From positions 1-5,634 of the forward strand of contig SKGZ01000160.1 in assembly GCA_007117175.1 (NCBI GenBank): DNA of 5,634 nucleotides, in the 5' to 3' direction. Source of the DNA: Bacteriovoracales bacterium. Lineage in GTDB: Bacteria; Bdellovibrionota; Bacteriovoracia; Bacteriovoracales; Bacteriovoracaceae. This document shows, one piece after another, positions 1 to 5,083 of the stretch. The position numbers and the translations under genes are program-made. Every line of letters begins with the position of its first letter. The stretch's first letter is position 1. The notes under the pieces were generated by a model. It worked only from the letters and a program-made list of their open reading frames with translations. It was not told the DNA's origin and made no database searches.

Positions 1-459
1 ATGAGTAATAGACCTTGGCATACTTTCGCCAGTTTTTTTTCTAGATGGTTTTGCTAATATAAGAGAGTCAAAATTTTCATCTATCCCTAAAAGCATACCT
101 CTCAACTCGAGATAACTAGTTAACGAGTTTCCGAGCTCCCTGCTAATCACAATTACTCGGGAGTTCTTTTCTTCGATAGTGATGTTCCAATGGCCAGATC
201 GTATATCATAGTCTATATCGTTCAATTTTAAGTTCGATATCTCGGTTGGTTTCAGACAGTTCTCAATAAGAAGACCCAAAACAAGACACTTCCTTCTAAA
301 AAGAAACTTGTTCACCCCCGCCTCTTCTTCGTTACCAATCTTACTGTATAGTAATTTCAGATGTTCTCGCAAGGAATGATCAACTTCCAATGGTTCATAC
401 TTTGAGAGTAACACCTTCAAGTTAGTTGTAAGAGTAAAATTTATCAGTTTGTCACTCAT
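1..459 (-). CDS. Tyrosine recombinase-like protein, N-terminal part, Lys at the catalytic Arg position (partial)
   Basis: An open frame of 153 codons runs leftward from ATG 459-457 off the window edge without a stop. An in-frame TGA lies two codons upstream, so 459 is the first possible ATG. The only purine-rich site, GAGG, sits one base before the start, which is too close for a normal ribosome binding site. After about 50 N-terminal residues the protein follows the start of a Xer/phage-integrase catalytic domain. The segment LLIENCLKPTEISNLKLNDID (about 63-83) matches the family pattern 'LLytGLRisEllxLrwxDid'. A beta-hairpin follows with Lys98 (EEKNSRVIVIS), then a helix like 'YLELR' near 116-120. 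The box I catalytic Arg is replaced by Lys70. The distal His-x-x-Arg and Tyr boxes lie outside the window. The N-terminal region is short compared with typical core-binding domains. It could be an active variant, an inactive relative, or an accessory recombinase of the element. Confidence 0.62.
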   Translation of the reverse strand, partial: MSDKLINFTLTTNLKVLLSKYEPLEVDHSLREHLKLLYSKIGNEEEAGVNKFLFRRKCLVLGLLIENCLKPTEISNLKLNDIDYDIRSGHWNITIEEKNSRVIVISRELGNSLTSYLELRGMLLGIDENFDSLILAKPSRKKTGESMPRSITH

Positions 460-491
460 GCCTCATTTTAATATTTACATAGGATATAACC

Positions 492-520
492 ATTCTATTT
501 TGCCTATAAAAACCGGTTAA
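492..520 (-). promoter_or_regulatory. Possible sigma70-type promoter for the leftward recombinase-like gene
   Basis: Read on the minus strand, TTAACC (520-515) and TAGAAT (497-492) are separated by 17 bp, matching the -35 and -10 consensus at four and five of six bases. Transcription would start near 485, giving a leader of about 25 bases before the ATG at 459. An 8-bp palindrome AACCGGTT (511-518) overlaps the -35 and could be an operator, for example for the neighbouring helix-turn-helix protein; this is inference. The region is very A/T rich, so a chance match is quite possible. Confidence 0.3.
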
Positions 521-560
521 TTCCTGCTAGTTATTTTTGTATGCATTGATAATAAAAGTT

Positions 561-863
561 ATGAAATTATTAAATGTGAAGGAACTTGCAAAAGTTTTAA
601 ATGTATCACCTGGAACAATATATTACTGGATATCCCGAGACGAAATTCCATATATAGAATTTGGTCGTCACAAAAGATTCTCACTTGAAGTCATTCTAAA
701 CCACTTCGCATCAGAGACTGAAAAAAAGACTTTGAGAAAAATTAATGTTGAACTATACATGCCTGACGAGAGTTCTTTTACAACTGAATATAGGCAAGAG
801 CAAGCAGACGAGAGTGGAGCCAAAACTTCTTCCAACAAGGAGGATAGTTATGGCAATAACTAA
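561..863 (+). CDS. Excisionase-like helix-turn-helix protein (candidate recombination directionality factor)
   Basis: A 100-residue protein with an N-terminal MerR/excisionase-type helix-turn-helix domain (about residues 3-50). The stretch LLNVKELAKVLNVSPGTIYYW gives the two helices of the HTH. IPYIEFGRHKRFSLEVI is the beta-hairpin 'wing' usual in this family (GR-x-x-RF). The C-terminal half is charged, low in complexity and probably disordered. ATG 561 is preferred because the conserved domain starts there; a longer reading from TTG 537 adds only eight residues and has no ribosome binding site. ATG 561 also lacks a clear Shine-Dalgarno. The gene overlaps the integrase start by 14 bases, an arrangement like phage xis-int pairs. 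This suggests coupled translation and a role in excision, by bending att DNA, or in repressing the element. The excisionase role is inferred from domain and position; a plain transcriptional regulator is the alternative. Confidence 0.75.
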   Translation: MKLLNVKELAKVLNVSPGTIYYWISRDEIPYIEFGRHKRFSLEVILNHFASETEKKTLRKINVELYMPDESSFTTEYRQEQADESGAKTSSNKEDSYGNN

Positions 864-1935
864 ACGTAGATCAAAAAAAGGTATTCGCTATCAAGTCAAA
901 CTTAGGGGAGACGACGGCAAGTGGGTATCAGAAACTTTTGGCACCTTAAAAGAGGCCAAACTTTACGAAAACAATCAGATTTCAAAAAAACTAAAAGGCC
1001 AAACCTTAAATGGTGATGCCCATAAAGTTTCTTTGAATGACTTCTTCACAATGTGGATGGCTAGTTCATGCCAGGCATCTTTTGGTTGGAAGAAAAAGCA
1101 AAAACAAATGTTTCGAGATTATATTGCTCCCGAAATTGGCTCTTTAAAAATAACAAGAGTAAAGGCAGCACACATCTCAAAGATTCTTCAAAATATGCAG
1201 GAGCTTGGAAGGGGGGAGCAAACAAGAAGACATGTTTACAATCTTCTTCATAAAATTTTCGACGATTGCATCCAGGATTATGAATACATTTCATATAATC
1301 CTGTTAAAAGAAAATTGATCCCAAAGTTACACAAAAAAGAGCAAGAGCATCTCGATTATGAAGAAGTTGTCTTTTTCTTAAAATATGTTAGAAGTCTTGA
1401 TTTCGGTTTAGCAATTTGGATTCAACTCCTTGCAGGCTTGAGGGCTTGTGAAATCTGCTACCTTCGCTGGTCAAAGCATATTGATTTCAAGAACTCTGAA
1501 ATCAAAATTAGGGGAACTTACAGGAGAAGCGAAAAGAGGTTTGTTAACTTTCCGAAGGGAAAAGATTGGCACTCCGTCAAAATTCCTCATGAACTTCTTT
1601 TATTTTTAAAAGAAGCGAAATTGAGGTCAAAAAGTGATTGGGTAGTAACCTCTCTCACTAATACTCAAAACCCAATGAGCTACAACTCTTACTTAAAAGT
1701 TCTTAAGAGGCACACTAAAAATGCTGAAATTAATCCAAACATTGCCACCCACAATCTGAGACACTCAACTCATTCAATCTATATGAGTAATGGTGCCACC
1801 GAGGAAGACATGCAGTTAATCTTAGGACATAAATGCGTAACTACGACTCGTCGCTATATCCACGGAAGACACCGAGCAAAAAAGAGGGTCGAAGAAATCA
1901 CAGAGTCTGTTGAAATTTTCAGTAGTCGGTCGTGA
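850..1935 (+). CDS. int: Tyrosine-family site-specific integrase
   Basis: A 361-residue integrase, full length for the tRNA-targeting phage/island type. ATG 850 is chosen because a strong Shine-Dalgarno, AAGGAGG (837-843), lies six bases upstream; the longer in-frame reading from 745 is not supported. Residues about 10-50 form a three-stranded AP2-like arm-binding domain (IRYQVKLRGDDGKWVSETFG). Residues about 58-155 are the SAM-like core-binding domain. Residues about 165-345 are the catalytic domain. The catalytic set is complete: Arg198 in AGLRACE, a beta-hairpin Lys (236 or 238 in FPKGKDW), His301 and Arg304 in HNLRH, His327 in LGHK, and nucleophile Tyr336 in TTTRRYIH. It would cut and rejoin DNA through a 3'-phosphotyrosine bond at att sites. 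It is translated with the overlapping excisionase-like gene and points at tRNA-Ser, its likely target. The specific att site is inferred. Confidence 0.96.
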   Translation: MAITKRRSKKGIRYQVKLRGDDGKWVSETFGTLKEAKLYENNQISKKLKGQTLNGDAHKVSLNDFFTMWMASSCQASFGWKKKQKQMFRDYIAPEIGSLKITRVKAAHISKILQNMQELGRGEQTRRHVYNLLHKIFDDCIQDYEYISYNPVKRKLIPKLHKKEQEHLDYEEVVFFLKYVRSLDFGLAIWIQLLAGLRACEICYLRWSKHIDFKNSEIKIRGTYRRSEKRFVNFPKGKDWHSVKIPHELLLFLKEAKLRSKSDWVVTSLTNTQNPMSYNSYLKVLKRHTKNAEINPNIATHNLRHSTHSIYMSNGATEEDMQLILGHKCVTTTRRYIHGRHRAKKRVEEITESVEIFSSRS

Positions 1936-1938
1936 AAA

Positions 1939-1999
1939 ATGGGAACATTCGAGGATATTTTGAACAGCATTGGTTGCTATGTTCCCAATTTGTTCCCAA
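1939..1999. repeat. Three TGTTCCCA-type repeats, probable integrase arm-binding sites
   Basis: ATGTTCCCAA (1979-1988) and TTGTTCCCAA (1990-1999) are direct repeats whose shared core TGTTCCCAA recurs exactly 11 bp apart, about one helical turn. An inverted copy, ATGGGAACAT (1939-1948), lies just after the integrase stop codon. Phased short direct repeats between int and the crossover site are typical of arm sites bound by the N-terminal domain of lambda-type integrases. Assignment to this integrase is inferred from position. Confidence 0.55.
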
Positions 2000-2075
2000 A
2001 AAATGTATTCAGATGATTTTTAAAAGAGTCCTAACGCAAAGAAATGGCGGAGAACATGGGATTCGAACCCACGAT
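2000..2075. other. Probable attachment-site region at the tRNA-Ser 3' end
   Basis: The interval joins the arm-like repeats to the 3' acceptor and T-arm part of tRNA-Ser. Elements of this kind recombine within the 3' half of a tRNA and carry a copy that restores the gene, and the tRNA here is intact. The core would be a segment of tRNA sequence, repeated directly at the distal end of the element. No second copy of the tRNA 3' end was seen in 1-2044, so the exact crossover cannot be placed. Confidence 0.45.
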
Positions 2076-2132
2076 ACCTTTCGGTATACACGCTTTCCAA
2101 GCGTGCGCCTTCAACCACTCGGCCAATTCTCC
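2045..2132 (-). tRNA. tRNA-Ser, anticodon GGA
   Basis: The reverse complement folds into a complete 88-nt class II tRNA that decodes UCC and UCU. The acceptor stem is GGAGAAT/GTTCTCC, with one G-U pair, followed by discriminator G and an encoded CCA (complement of 2045-2047). The D arm is GCCGAGTGGTTGAAGGC. The anticodon stem CACGC/GCGTG holds the loop TTGGAAA with anticodon GGA (complement of 2096-2098). A long variable arm (ATACC-GAAA-GGTAT) and G73 are serine identity marks. The T arm has GTTCGAAT. The 3' end faces the integrase, and the original downstream DNA has probably been displaced by the element. Confidence 0.97.
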
Positions 2133-2149
2133 GCTAATGAAATTAAACA

Positions 2150-2177
2150 GTTATCATGTATATGATAGTATTGTCCA
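2150..2177 (-). promoter_or_regulatory. Probable promoter of tRNA-Ser, containing an inverted repeat
   Basis: On the minus strand TGGACA (2177-2172, five of six bases) and GATAAC (2155-2150, four of six) are 16 bp apart. Transcription would start near 2143, about ten bases before the mature 5' end at 2132. An inverted repeat, TATCAT-gtat-ATGATA (2152-2167), occupies most of the spacer. The match is moderate and the area is A/T rich. Confidence 0.45.
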
Positions 2178-2225
2178 TAAATTTAGCATAGAGACTCGAA
2201 TTTTTGGTGAGAACTAAGTTAGAAT

Positions 2226-3020
2226 GTGAAAGTGAAAATAATTTTATCGCTATTCCTATTGATCGTTTCTTGTTCAAAGTACTCAGAAGTGAGTAAAGAT
2301 AGTGTTGGAAACTTTATCGTTAAGCAAAATGACATGAGTTTATCATCCGCTCAAGTCATTCCATGGCTAGGTCTTAAGAACCACCAGGTGCCTGTGAGTC
2401 GTGGCCTTAAGTTAACTGTGAGTTTACCTCAACTCAAAGACAGTGATTTGGCCGAGATGGCTCAATCCAAAGGTGCTGATCATTGGTTGATCCGGGTGCG
2501 CAGGAACCGCTCCTCTAGTAAGGAAGATTTGGGTGCAGTCAGTATTCCTCTTTTTCATAGGCCAGTGAACTTTAAAAAACCCCTAGGAAAGCCAAGGCAG
2601 GTAGAGATTGACATTGTTTATATGGCAGCCTACGCAAGGGCCCGTTTCACTGCTAAGGTTTGTCCTTTAGGTGGACATAACTTGCAAATTGCCAAGTTGC
2701 AAAAAGAAAGCATGACTCCGCTAACTCAAACTTTTTCGGTGAGTAAGCTCAGTCAAGTCAGTTACCATAAGAAGGTGGAGCCAATAAGTTTTACCAGCCA
2801 TAAGCTCAATGGTGGTTATCAATTGCTAGGAGATTATTTTGTCGACTTGGCCTTTTATGATGGGGCTAAGAAGAAGGTCTTGAGTAATTTTGTGACTTAT
2901 CCCTACAAAATAAGTGTAGAACAAGAAAAAGCTAGCAAGTTAAGTGACTGTATTCCCATGGATTCAGCTGATCCTGAAAGTAGCTCAGACTTAATTAAAG
3001 AGTTTAAGTTTGGCCGTTAG
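2226..3020 (+). CDS. Predicted lipoprotein of unknown function
   Basis: A 264-residue protein beginning at GTG 2226; a second GTG at 2232 is equally possible, and neither has a strong ribosome binding site. The N-terminus is a classic lipoprotein signal: Lys-rich start, hydrophobic LSLFLLIVS, then Cys16 in the lipobox IVSC, the expected point of signal peptidase II cleavage and lipidation. Ser17 follows, so no Asp-type inner-membrane retention signal is present. The mature part (about 249 residues) is soluble, rich in Lys and Ser, and has alternating hydrophobic stretches that suggest beta strands (LKLTVSLPQL, VEIDIVYMAAYARARFTAKV, YFVDLAFYDG). Two other cysteines, 146 and 242, could form a disulfide in the periplasm. 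No known family is recognised. It lies alone between the divergent tRNA-Ser gene and the SRP RNA, which has its own promoter, so context gives no function. Confidence 0.8.
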   Translation: MKVKIILSLFLLIVSCSKYSEVSKDSVGNFIVKQNDMSLSSAQVIPWLGLKNHQVPVSRGLKLTVSLPQLKDSDLAEMAQSKGADHWLIRVRRNRSSSKEDLGAVSIPLFHRPVNFKKPLGKPRQVEIDIVYMAAYARARFTAKVCPLGGHNLQIAKLQKESMTPLTQTFSVSKLSQVSYHKKVEPISFTSHKLNGGYQLLGDYFVDLAFYDGAKKKVLSNFVTYPYKISVEQEKASKLSDCIPMDSADPESSSDLIKEFKFGR

Positions 3021-3031
3021 CAAGATGGTCA

Positions 3032-3060
3032 TTGTCAATAATTTCACGATTTGATAGCAT
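3032..3060 (+). promoter_or_regulatory. Promoter of the SRP RNA gene
   Basis: TTGTCA (3032-3037, five of six bases of the -35 consensus) and TAGCAT (3055-3060, four of six) are exactly 17 bp apart. The predicted start near 3067 coincides with the 5' base of the SRP RNA helix (GTAG at 3068-3071). The agreement between promoter spacing and RNA end supports both calls. It begins 12 bases after the lipoprotein stop codon. Confidence 0.65.
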
Positions 3061-3066
3061 CAGGCT

Positions 3067-3168
3067 GGTAGTTCTAGCGCTAGCGGTGAGTGGATTTGTG
3101 AACTCCGCCAGGTCGGGAACGAAGCAACGGTAGCAAAAAAACTTAGGTGCTAGTTGCTAGGGCTACTT
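3067..3168 (+). ncRNA. ffs: Signal recognition particle RNA, small bacterial (4.5S) type
   Basis: The RNA binds Ffh (SRP54) and helps deliver ribosomes translating membrane and secreted proteins to FtsY at the inner membrane. The conserved domain IV is unmistakable: symmetric loop CAGG (3109-3112) opposite AGCA (3123-3126), enclosing stem TCG/CGA and the GGAA tetraloop (3116-3119). Below it CCG (3105-3107) pairs with CGG (3128-3130), followed by the asymmetric loop GTGAAC/TAGCA. The 5' strand from GTAG (3068) through CTAGCGCTAGC pairs with the 3' strand GCTAGTTGCTAGGGCTAC (3149-3166), with G-U pairs, to form the long helix. Length is about 100 nt and there is no Alu domain. Ends are estimated to within a few bases. 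The helix is followed by a T-rich stretch (3167-3183) that might weakly terminate. dnaX begins about 35 bases downstream, so readthrough into the operon is possible. Confidence 0.93.
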
Positions 3169-3202
3169 TATCTTCAGATTTTTGTGAGGAGTTTCGGCCA
3201 GC

Positions 3203-4753
3203 ATGTCCTACCAAGTCCTAGCCCGTAAGTGGCGGCCCCAAACTTTTGATCAATTAAAAGGTCAGCAACATGCGGTGCGAGTTCTCTCTAATTCTCTGCA
3301 AAATAATAAATTAGCACATGCCTATCTCTTCACTGGGACTCGTGGTGTTGGCAAGACTTCTTTAGCCCGTATTTTTGCCAAGGCCATTAATTGTCCTAAT
3401 CGAGATGAAAAGCAAAATCCTTGTTTGCAATGCCACCACTGCAAAGAAATAGAAAGTGCTAGTTCGCTAGATTATCGGGAAGTGGATGGAGCCTCTTATA
3501 ATGGTGTGGATCAGATCAGGCAAATTATTGATCAAATTCAATACACTCCAAGTTCAGGCCGTTATAAAATTTTTGTGATTGATGAAGTTCATATGTTAAG
3601 CCAAAACGCCTTTAACGCTTTATTAAAAACATTAGAGGAACCACCCGCACATGGTTTATTTATTTTTGCCACTACTGATCCGCAAAAGATACCGGAGACT
3701 ATCCTTTCACGCTGTCAAAGATTAGATTTAAGAACAGTTCAAGCTCAAACCCTCAAAGACGTTTTGCAAGATATTGCCAGCAAAGAAAAACTTGATTTTG
3801 AAAGTGAAGAGGTGATCAATCGTTTAGTTGAAGCAGCTCAGGGTTCACTTCGAGATATGTTGAGTACTTTAGAGCAGGTTCGAGCATCGATTGGTTATCA
3901 AGGAGTGATCACCCTTGATGCAGTTAATTTTTCACTTGGATTGGTGAATCAAAATCTAGCCAAAAGCATTGTTCGCAGTTTGTTTGAAGGTGATGTTATG
4001 CAATTGAAGAAGTTTTACCATCAGTCCTTCCACGAAAATGTGGACTTGAAAAAATTTGCCCAACAATTACACGACATCTTTGCGGCGGTGGTAGAGAAAA
4101 AAATTCAAGGTGTGGCAGCTTTAAATCATATTCAATTGGATGAGGCTTTCTGGGTCTATGAAACATTTAGTAAAGATCTGAACTGGGCCTTAAGCTCCAT
4201 TGATCCCAGAGCAGTGCTTGAACTCATTCTTTCTAAAATCGCCATGAGACGTCAATTACTATCTAGCACAGCGGGACAAGAAGAGTCACAAGCTGAAGTT
4301 AAAAAAACAAGCCAGGAAAAAAAAAAAAGACCATTGAGTTTAACCGCTGATCAGTGGATTGAATTTATTAGGCAATTGCGTGGCAAAAAGCCATCCACAT
4401 GCGCAGCTTTAGAGCTGACTCAATTTTCCAAAATAGCTGATGATAAGATCGAATTATTTTATCGTGAGAGTGATCAGAGCCTAGTCAGTTACTTAGACGA
4501 TGCTGAAGTTGCCAAACAATTAAAAGAGGATTTAATAACTTACTTTGGCTGGGATGATGAGGTGAAGCTGAGCTATACCGCGCTAGATCAACAGACACAA
4601 AGTGAGTTAGCATTTAGCAGTGTGGCAGATCTTTTTGAATCTGAACGACAAAAACAATTAGCAGATAGAAAAGAGTCAATTAAACAAAACCCGTTGGTTT
4701 ACGCTGCCGAAAAGATTTTTAATGTGAAGGTTGATAAGATTCATTTAAAATAG
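3203..4753 (+). CDS. dnaX: DNA polymerase III subunit gamma/tau (clamp loader ATPase)
   Basis: The ATPase of the clamp loader, which opens the beta sliding clamp and loads it on primed DNA; tau also tethers polymerase and helicase. The protein has 516 residues, shorter than E. coli tau (643). It opens with the family hallmark MSYQVLARKWRPQTFDQLKGQ. Walker A is GTRGVGKT (45-52), the zinc site is Cys64, 74, 77 and 80, Walker B is VIDE (125-128), sensor 1 lies in ATTD (157-160), and the SRC motif with the Arg finger is 169-171. The core with the clamp-loader collar runs to about 355, a Lys-rich linker spans about 360-378, and a tail of about 138 residues follows. ATG 3203 is preceded by GAGGAG (3186-3191) at 11 bases, a slightly long gap. 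The linker contains an A12 run (4317-4328) likely to give a shorter gamma form. ybaB follows after 18 bases. Confidence 0.97.
   Translation: MSYQVLARKWRPQTFDQLKGQQHAVRVLSNSLQNNKLAHAYLFTGTRGVGKTSLARIFAKAINCPNRDEKQNPCLQCHHCKEIESASSLDYREVDGASYNGVDQIRQIIDQIQYTPSSGRYKIFVIDEVHMLSQNAFNALLKTLEEPPAHGLFIFATTDPQKIPETILSRCQRLDLRTVQAQTLKDVLQDIASKEKLDFESEEVINRLVEAAQGSLRDMLSTLEQVRASIGYQGVITLDAVNFSLGLVNQNLAKSIVRSLFEGDVMQLKKFYHQSFHENVDLKKFAQQLHDIFAAVVEKKIQGVAALNHIQLDEAFWVYETFSKDLNWALSSIDPRAVLELILSKIAMRRQLLSSTAGQEESQAEVKKTSQEKKKRPLSLTADQWIEFIRQLRGKKPSTCAALELTQFSKIADDKIELFYRESDQSLVSYLDDAEVAKQLKEDLITYFGWDDEVKLSYTALDQQTQSELAFSSVADLFESERQKQLADRKESIKQNPLVYAAEKIFNVKVDKIHLK
4317..4357 (+). promoter_or_regulatory. Candidate slippage/frameshift site in dnaX producing the gamma form
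   Basis: Twelve consecutive A (4317-4328) encode the end of Glu372, then Lys373-375 and the first base of Arg376. A -1 shift (or an extra A in the mRNA) reads seven residues, KTIEFNR, to TGA at 4348-4350, giving about 382 residues. A +1 shift reads Asp-His to TGA at 4335-4337, giving about 377 residues. Either keeps the ATPase core and removes the tau tail. A small hairpin, CCGCT-GATC-AGTGG (4344-4357), lies 15 bases downstream, rather far for a classic stimulator. Gamma production by ribosomal frameshifting (E. coli) or transcriptional slippage at A9 (Thermus) is established; use of this site is inferred. Confidence 0.65.
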
Positions 4754-4771
4754 TGAAAAAGGAATATCCAT

Positions 4772-5083
4772 ATGAAAAACATGAATAATTTGATTAAACA
4801 AGCACAACAGATGCAATCAAAGTTAACCACTTTACAAAAAGAGCTTGCTGAAAGGGAGGTTGAATCAACATCTGGAGGTGGGATGGTAAAGGTTAAAGTC
4901 AATGGCAAGCAGGAAATTTTAGAAATTCAAATTGACAAGCAATGTGTGGATCCAGCAGATGTGGAAATGCTAGAAGAGCTTATCAAAACAGCTGTGAATA
5001 GTGCCGTTAAGGAGTCTCAAGATATGGTTTCTAATGCCATGTCTAAGGTCACAGGTGGGGTTAATATCCCTGGACTGTTCTAA
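4772..5083 (+). CDS. ybaB: Nucleoid-associated protein, YbaB/EbfC family
   Basis: A 103-residue DNA-binding protein, the usual length for the family, which forms dimers that coat or bridge nucleoid DNA; its precise cellular role is unsettled. The N-terminal amphipathic helix (about 4-33, NLIKQAQQMQSKLTTLQKELAER) is the Met/Gln-rich family opener. The central GGGMVKVKVNGKQEILEIQID (36-56) is the signature beta sheet, followed by DPADVEMLEELIKTAVNSAVKESQDMVSNAMSKVTGG. ATG 4772 is chosen because AAGGA (4759-4763) lies eight bases upstream; the next ATG at 4781 would be 17 bases away. The dnaX-ybaB-recR order is conserved in many bacteria and points to co-transcription. The TAA stop overlaps the recR start codon. 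There is nothing unusual in the sequence. Confidence 0.96.
   Translation: MKNMNNLIKQAQQMQSKLTTLQKELAEREVESTSGGGMVKVKVNGKQEILEIQIDKQCVDPADVEMLEELIKTAVNSAVKESQDMVSNAMSKVTGGVNIPGLF

Larger units (their letters stand above)
1..2044. mobile_element. One end of an integrated element next to tRNA-Ser (left end outside the window)
   Basis: The stretch holds an excisionase-like gene, a complete tyrosine integrase and part of a second recombinase-like gene. It stops at the 3' end of a tRNA-Ser gene, the usual target of tyrosine-integrase islands and prophages. The integrase lies at the tRNA-proximal end, a common layout. Arg codon choice supports foreign origin: by hand count the integrase uses AGA/AGG for about two thirds of its arginines, whereas dnaX uses CGN for about two thirds. 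No structural phage gene, conjugation gene or cargo is visible, so prophage, ICE, satellite and genomic island cannot be told apart. The right boundary is inferred from the tRNA 3' end; the matching direct repeat at the other end is not in the window. Confidence 0.72.

Noticed and set aside
113..122. Perfect palindrome TAACTAGTTA
   Set aside because: It lies inside the recombinase-like coding region, is short and A/T rich, and has no partner copy; chance is sufficient.
537..560. TTG start giving an eight-residue extension of the HTH protein
   Set aside because: There is no Shine-Dalgarno, and the HTH domain begins immediately after ATG 561.
745..849. Extended integrase start 35 codons upstream
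   Set aside because: The extension overlaps the HTH gene in another frame, has no family resemblance and no ribosome site, while ATG 850 has AAGGAGG at ideal spacing.
1061..1294. Minus-strand and alternative plus-strand short frames inside the integrase
   Set aside because: They lie wholly within the integrase, whose frame has full family motifs. The short peptides show no domain and no ribosome binding site.
1939..1987. Inverted repeat TGGGAACAT/ATGTTCCCA as an intrinsic terminator of int
   Set aside because: The loop would be about 30 bases and the stem is only 9 bp without a clean T tract directly after it. Arm-site repeats explain all three copies better, although partial terminator activity is not excluded.
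1932..2165. Plus-strand 77-codon frame with a peptide like GIRTHDTFRYTRFPSVRLQPLGQ
   Set aside because: This is translation through the antisense of tRNA-Ser, a well-known source of false proteins. It has no ribosome site or family support beyond that.
4317..4328. A12 run as a sequencing error breaking dnaX
   Set aside because: The reading frame stays open and conserved in length on both sides with exactly 12 A, so no frameshift error needs to be assumed.
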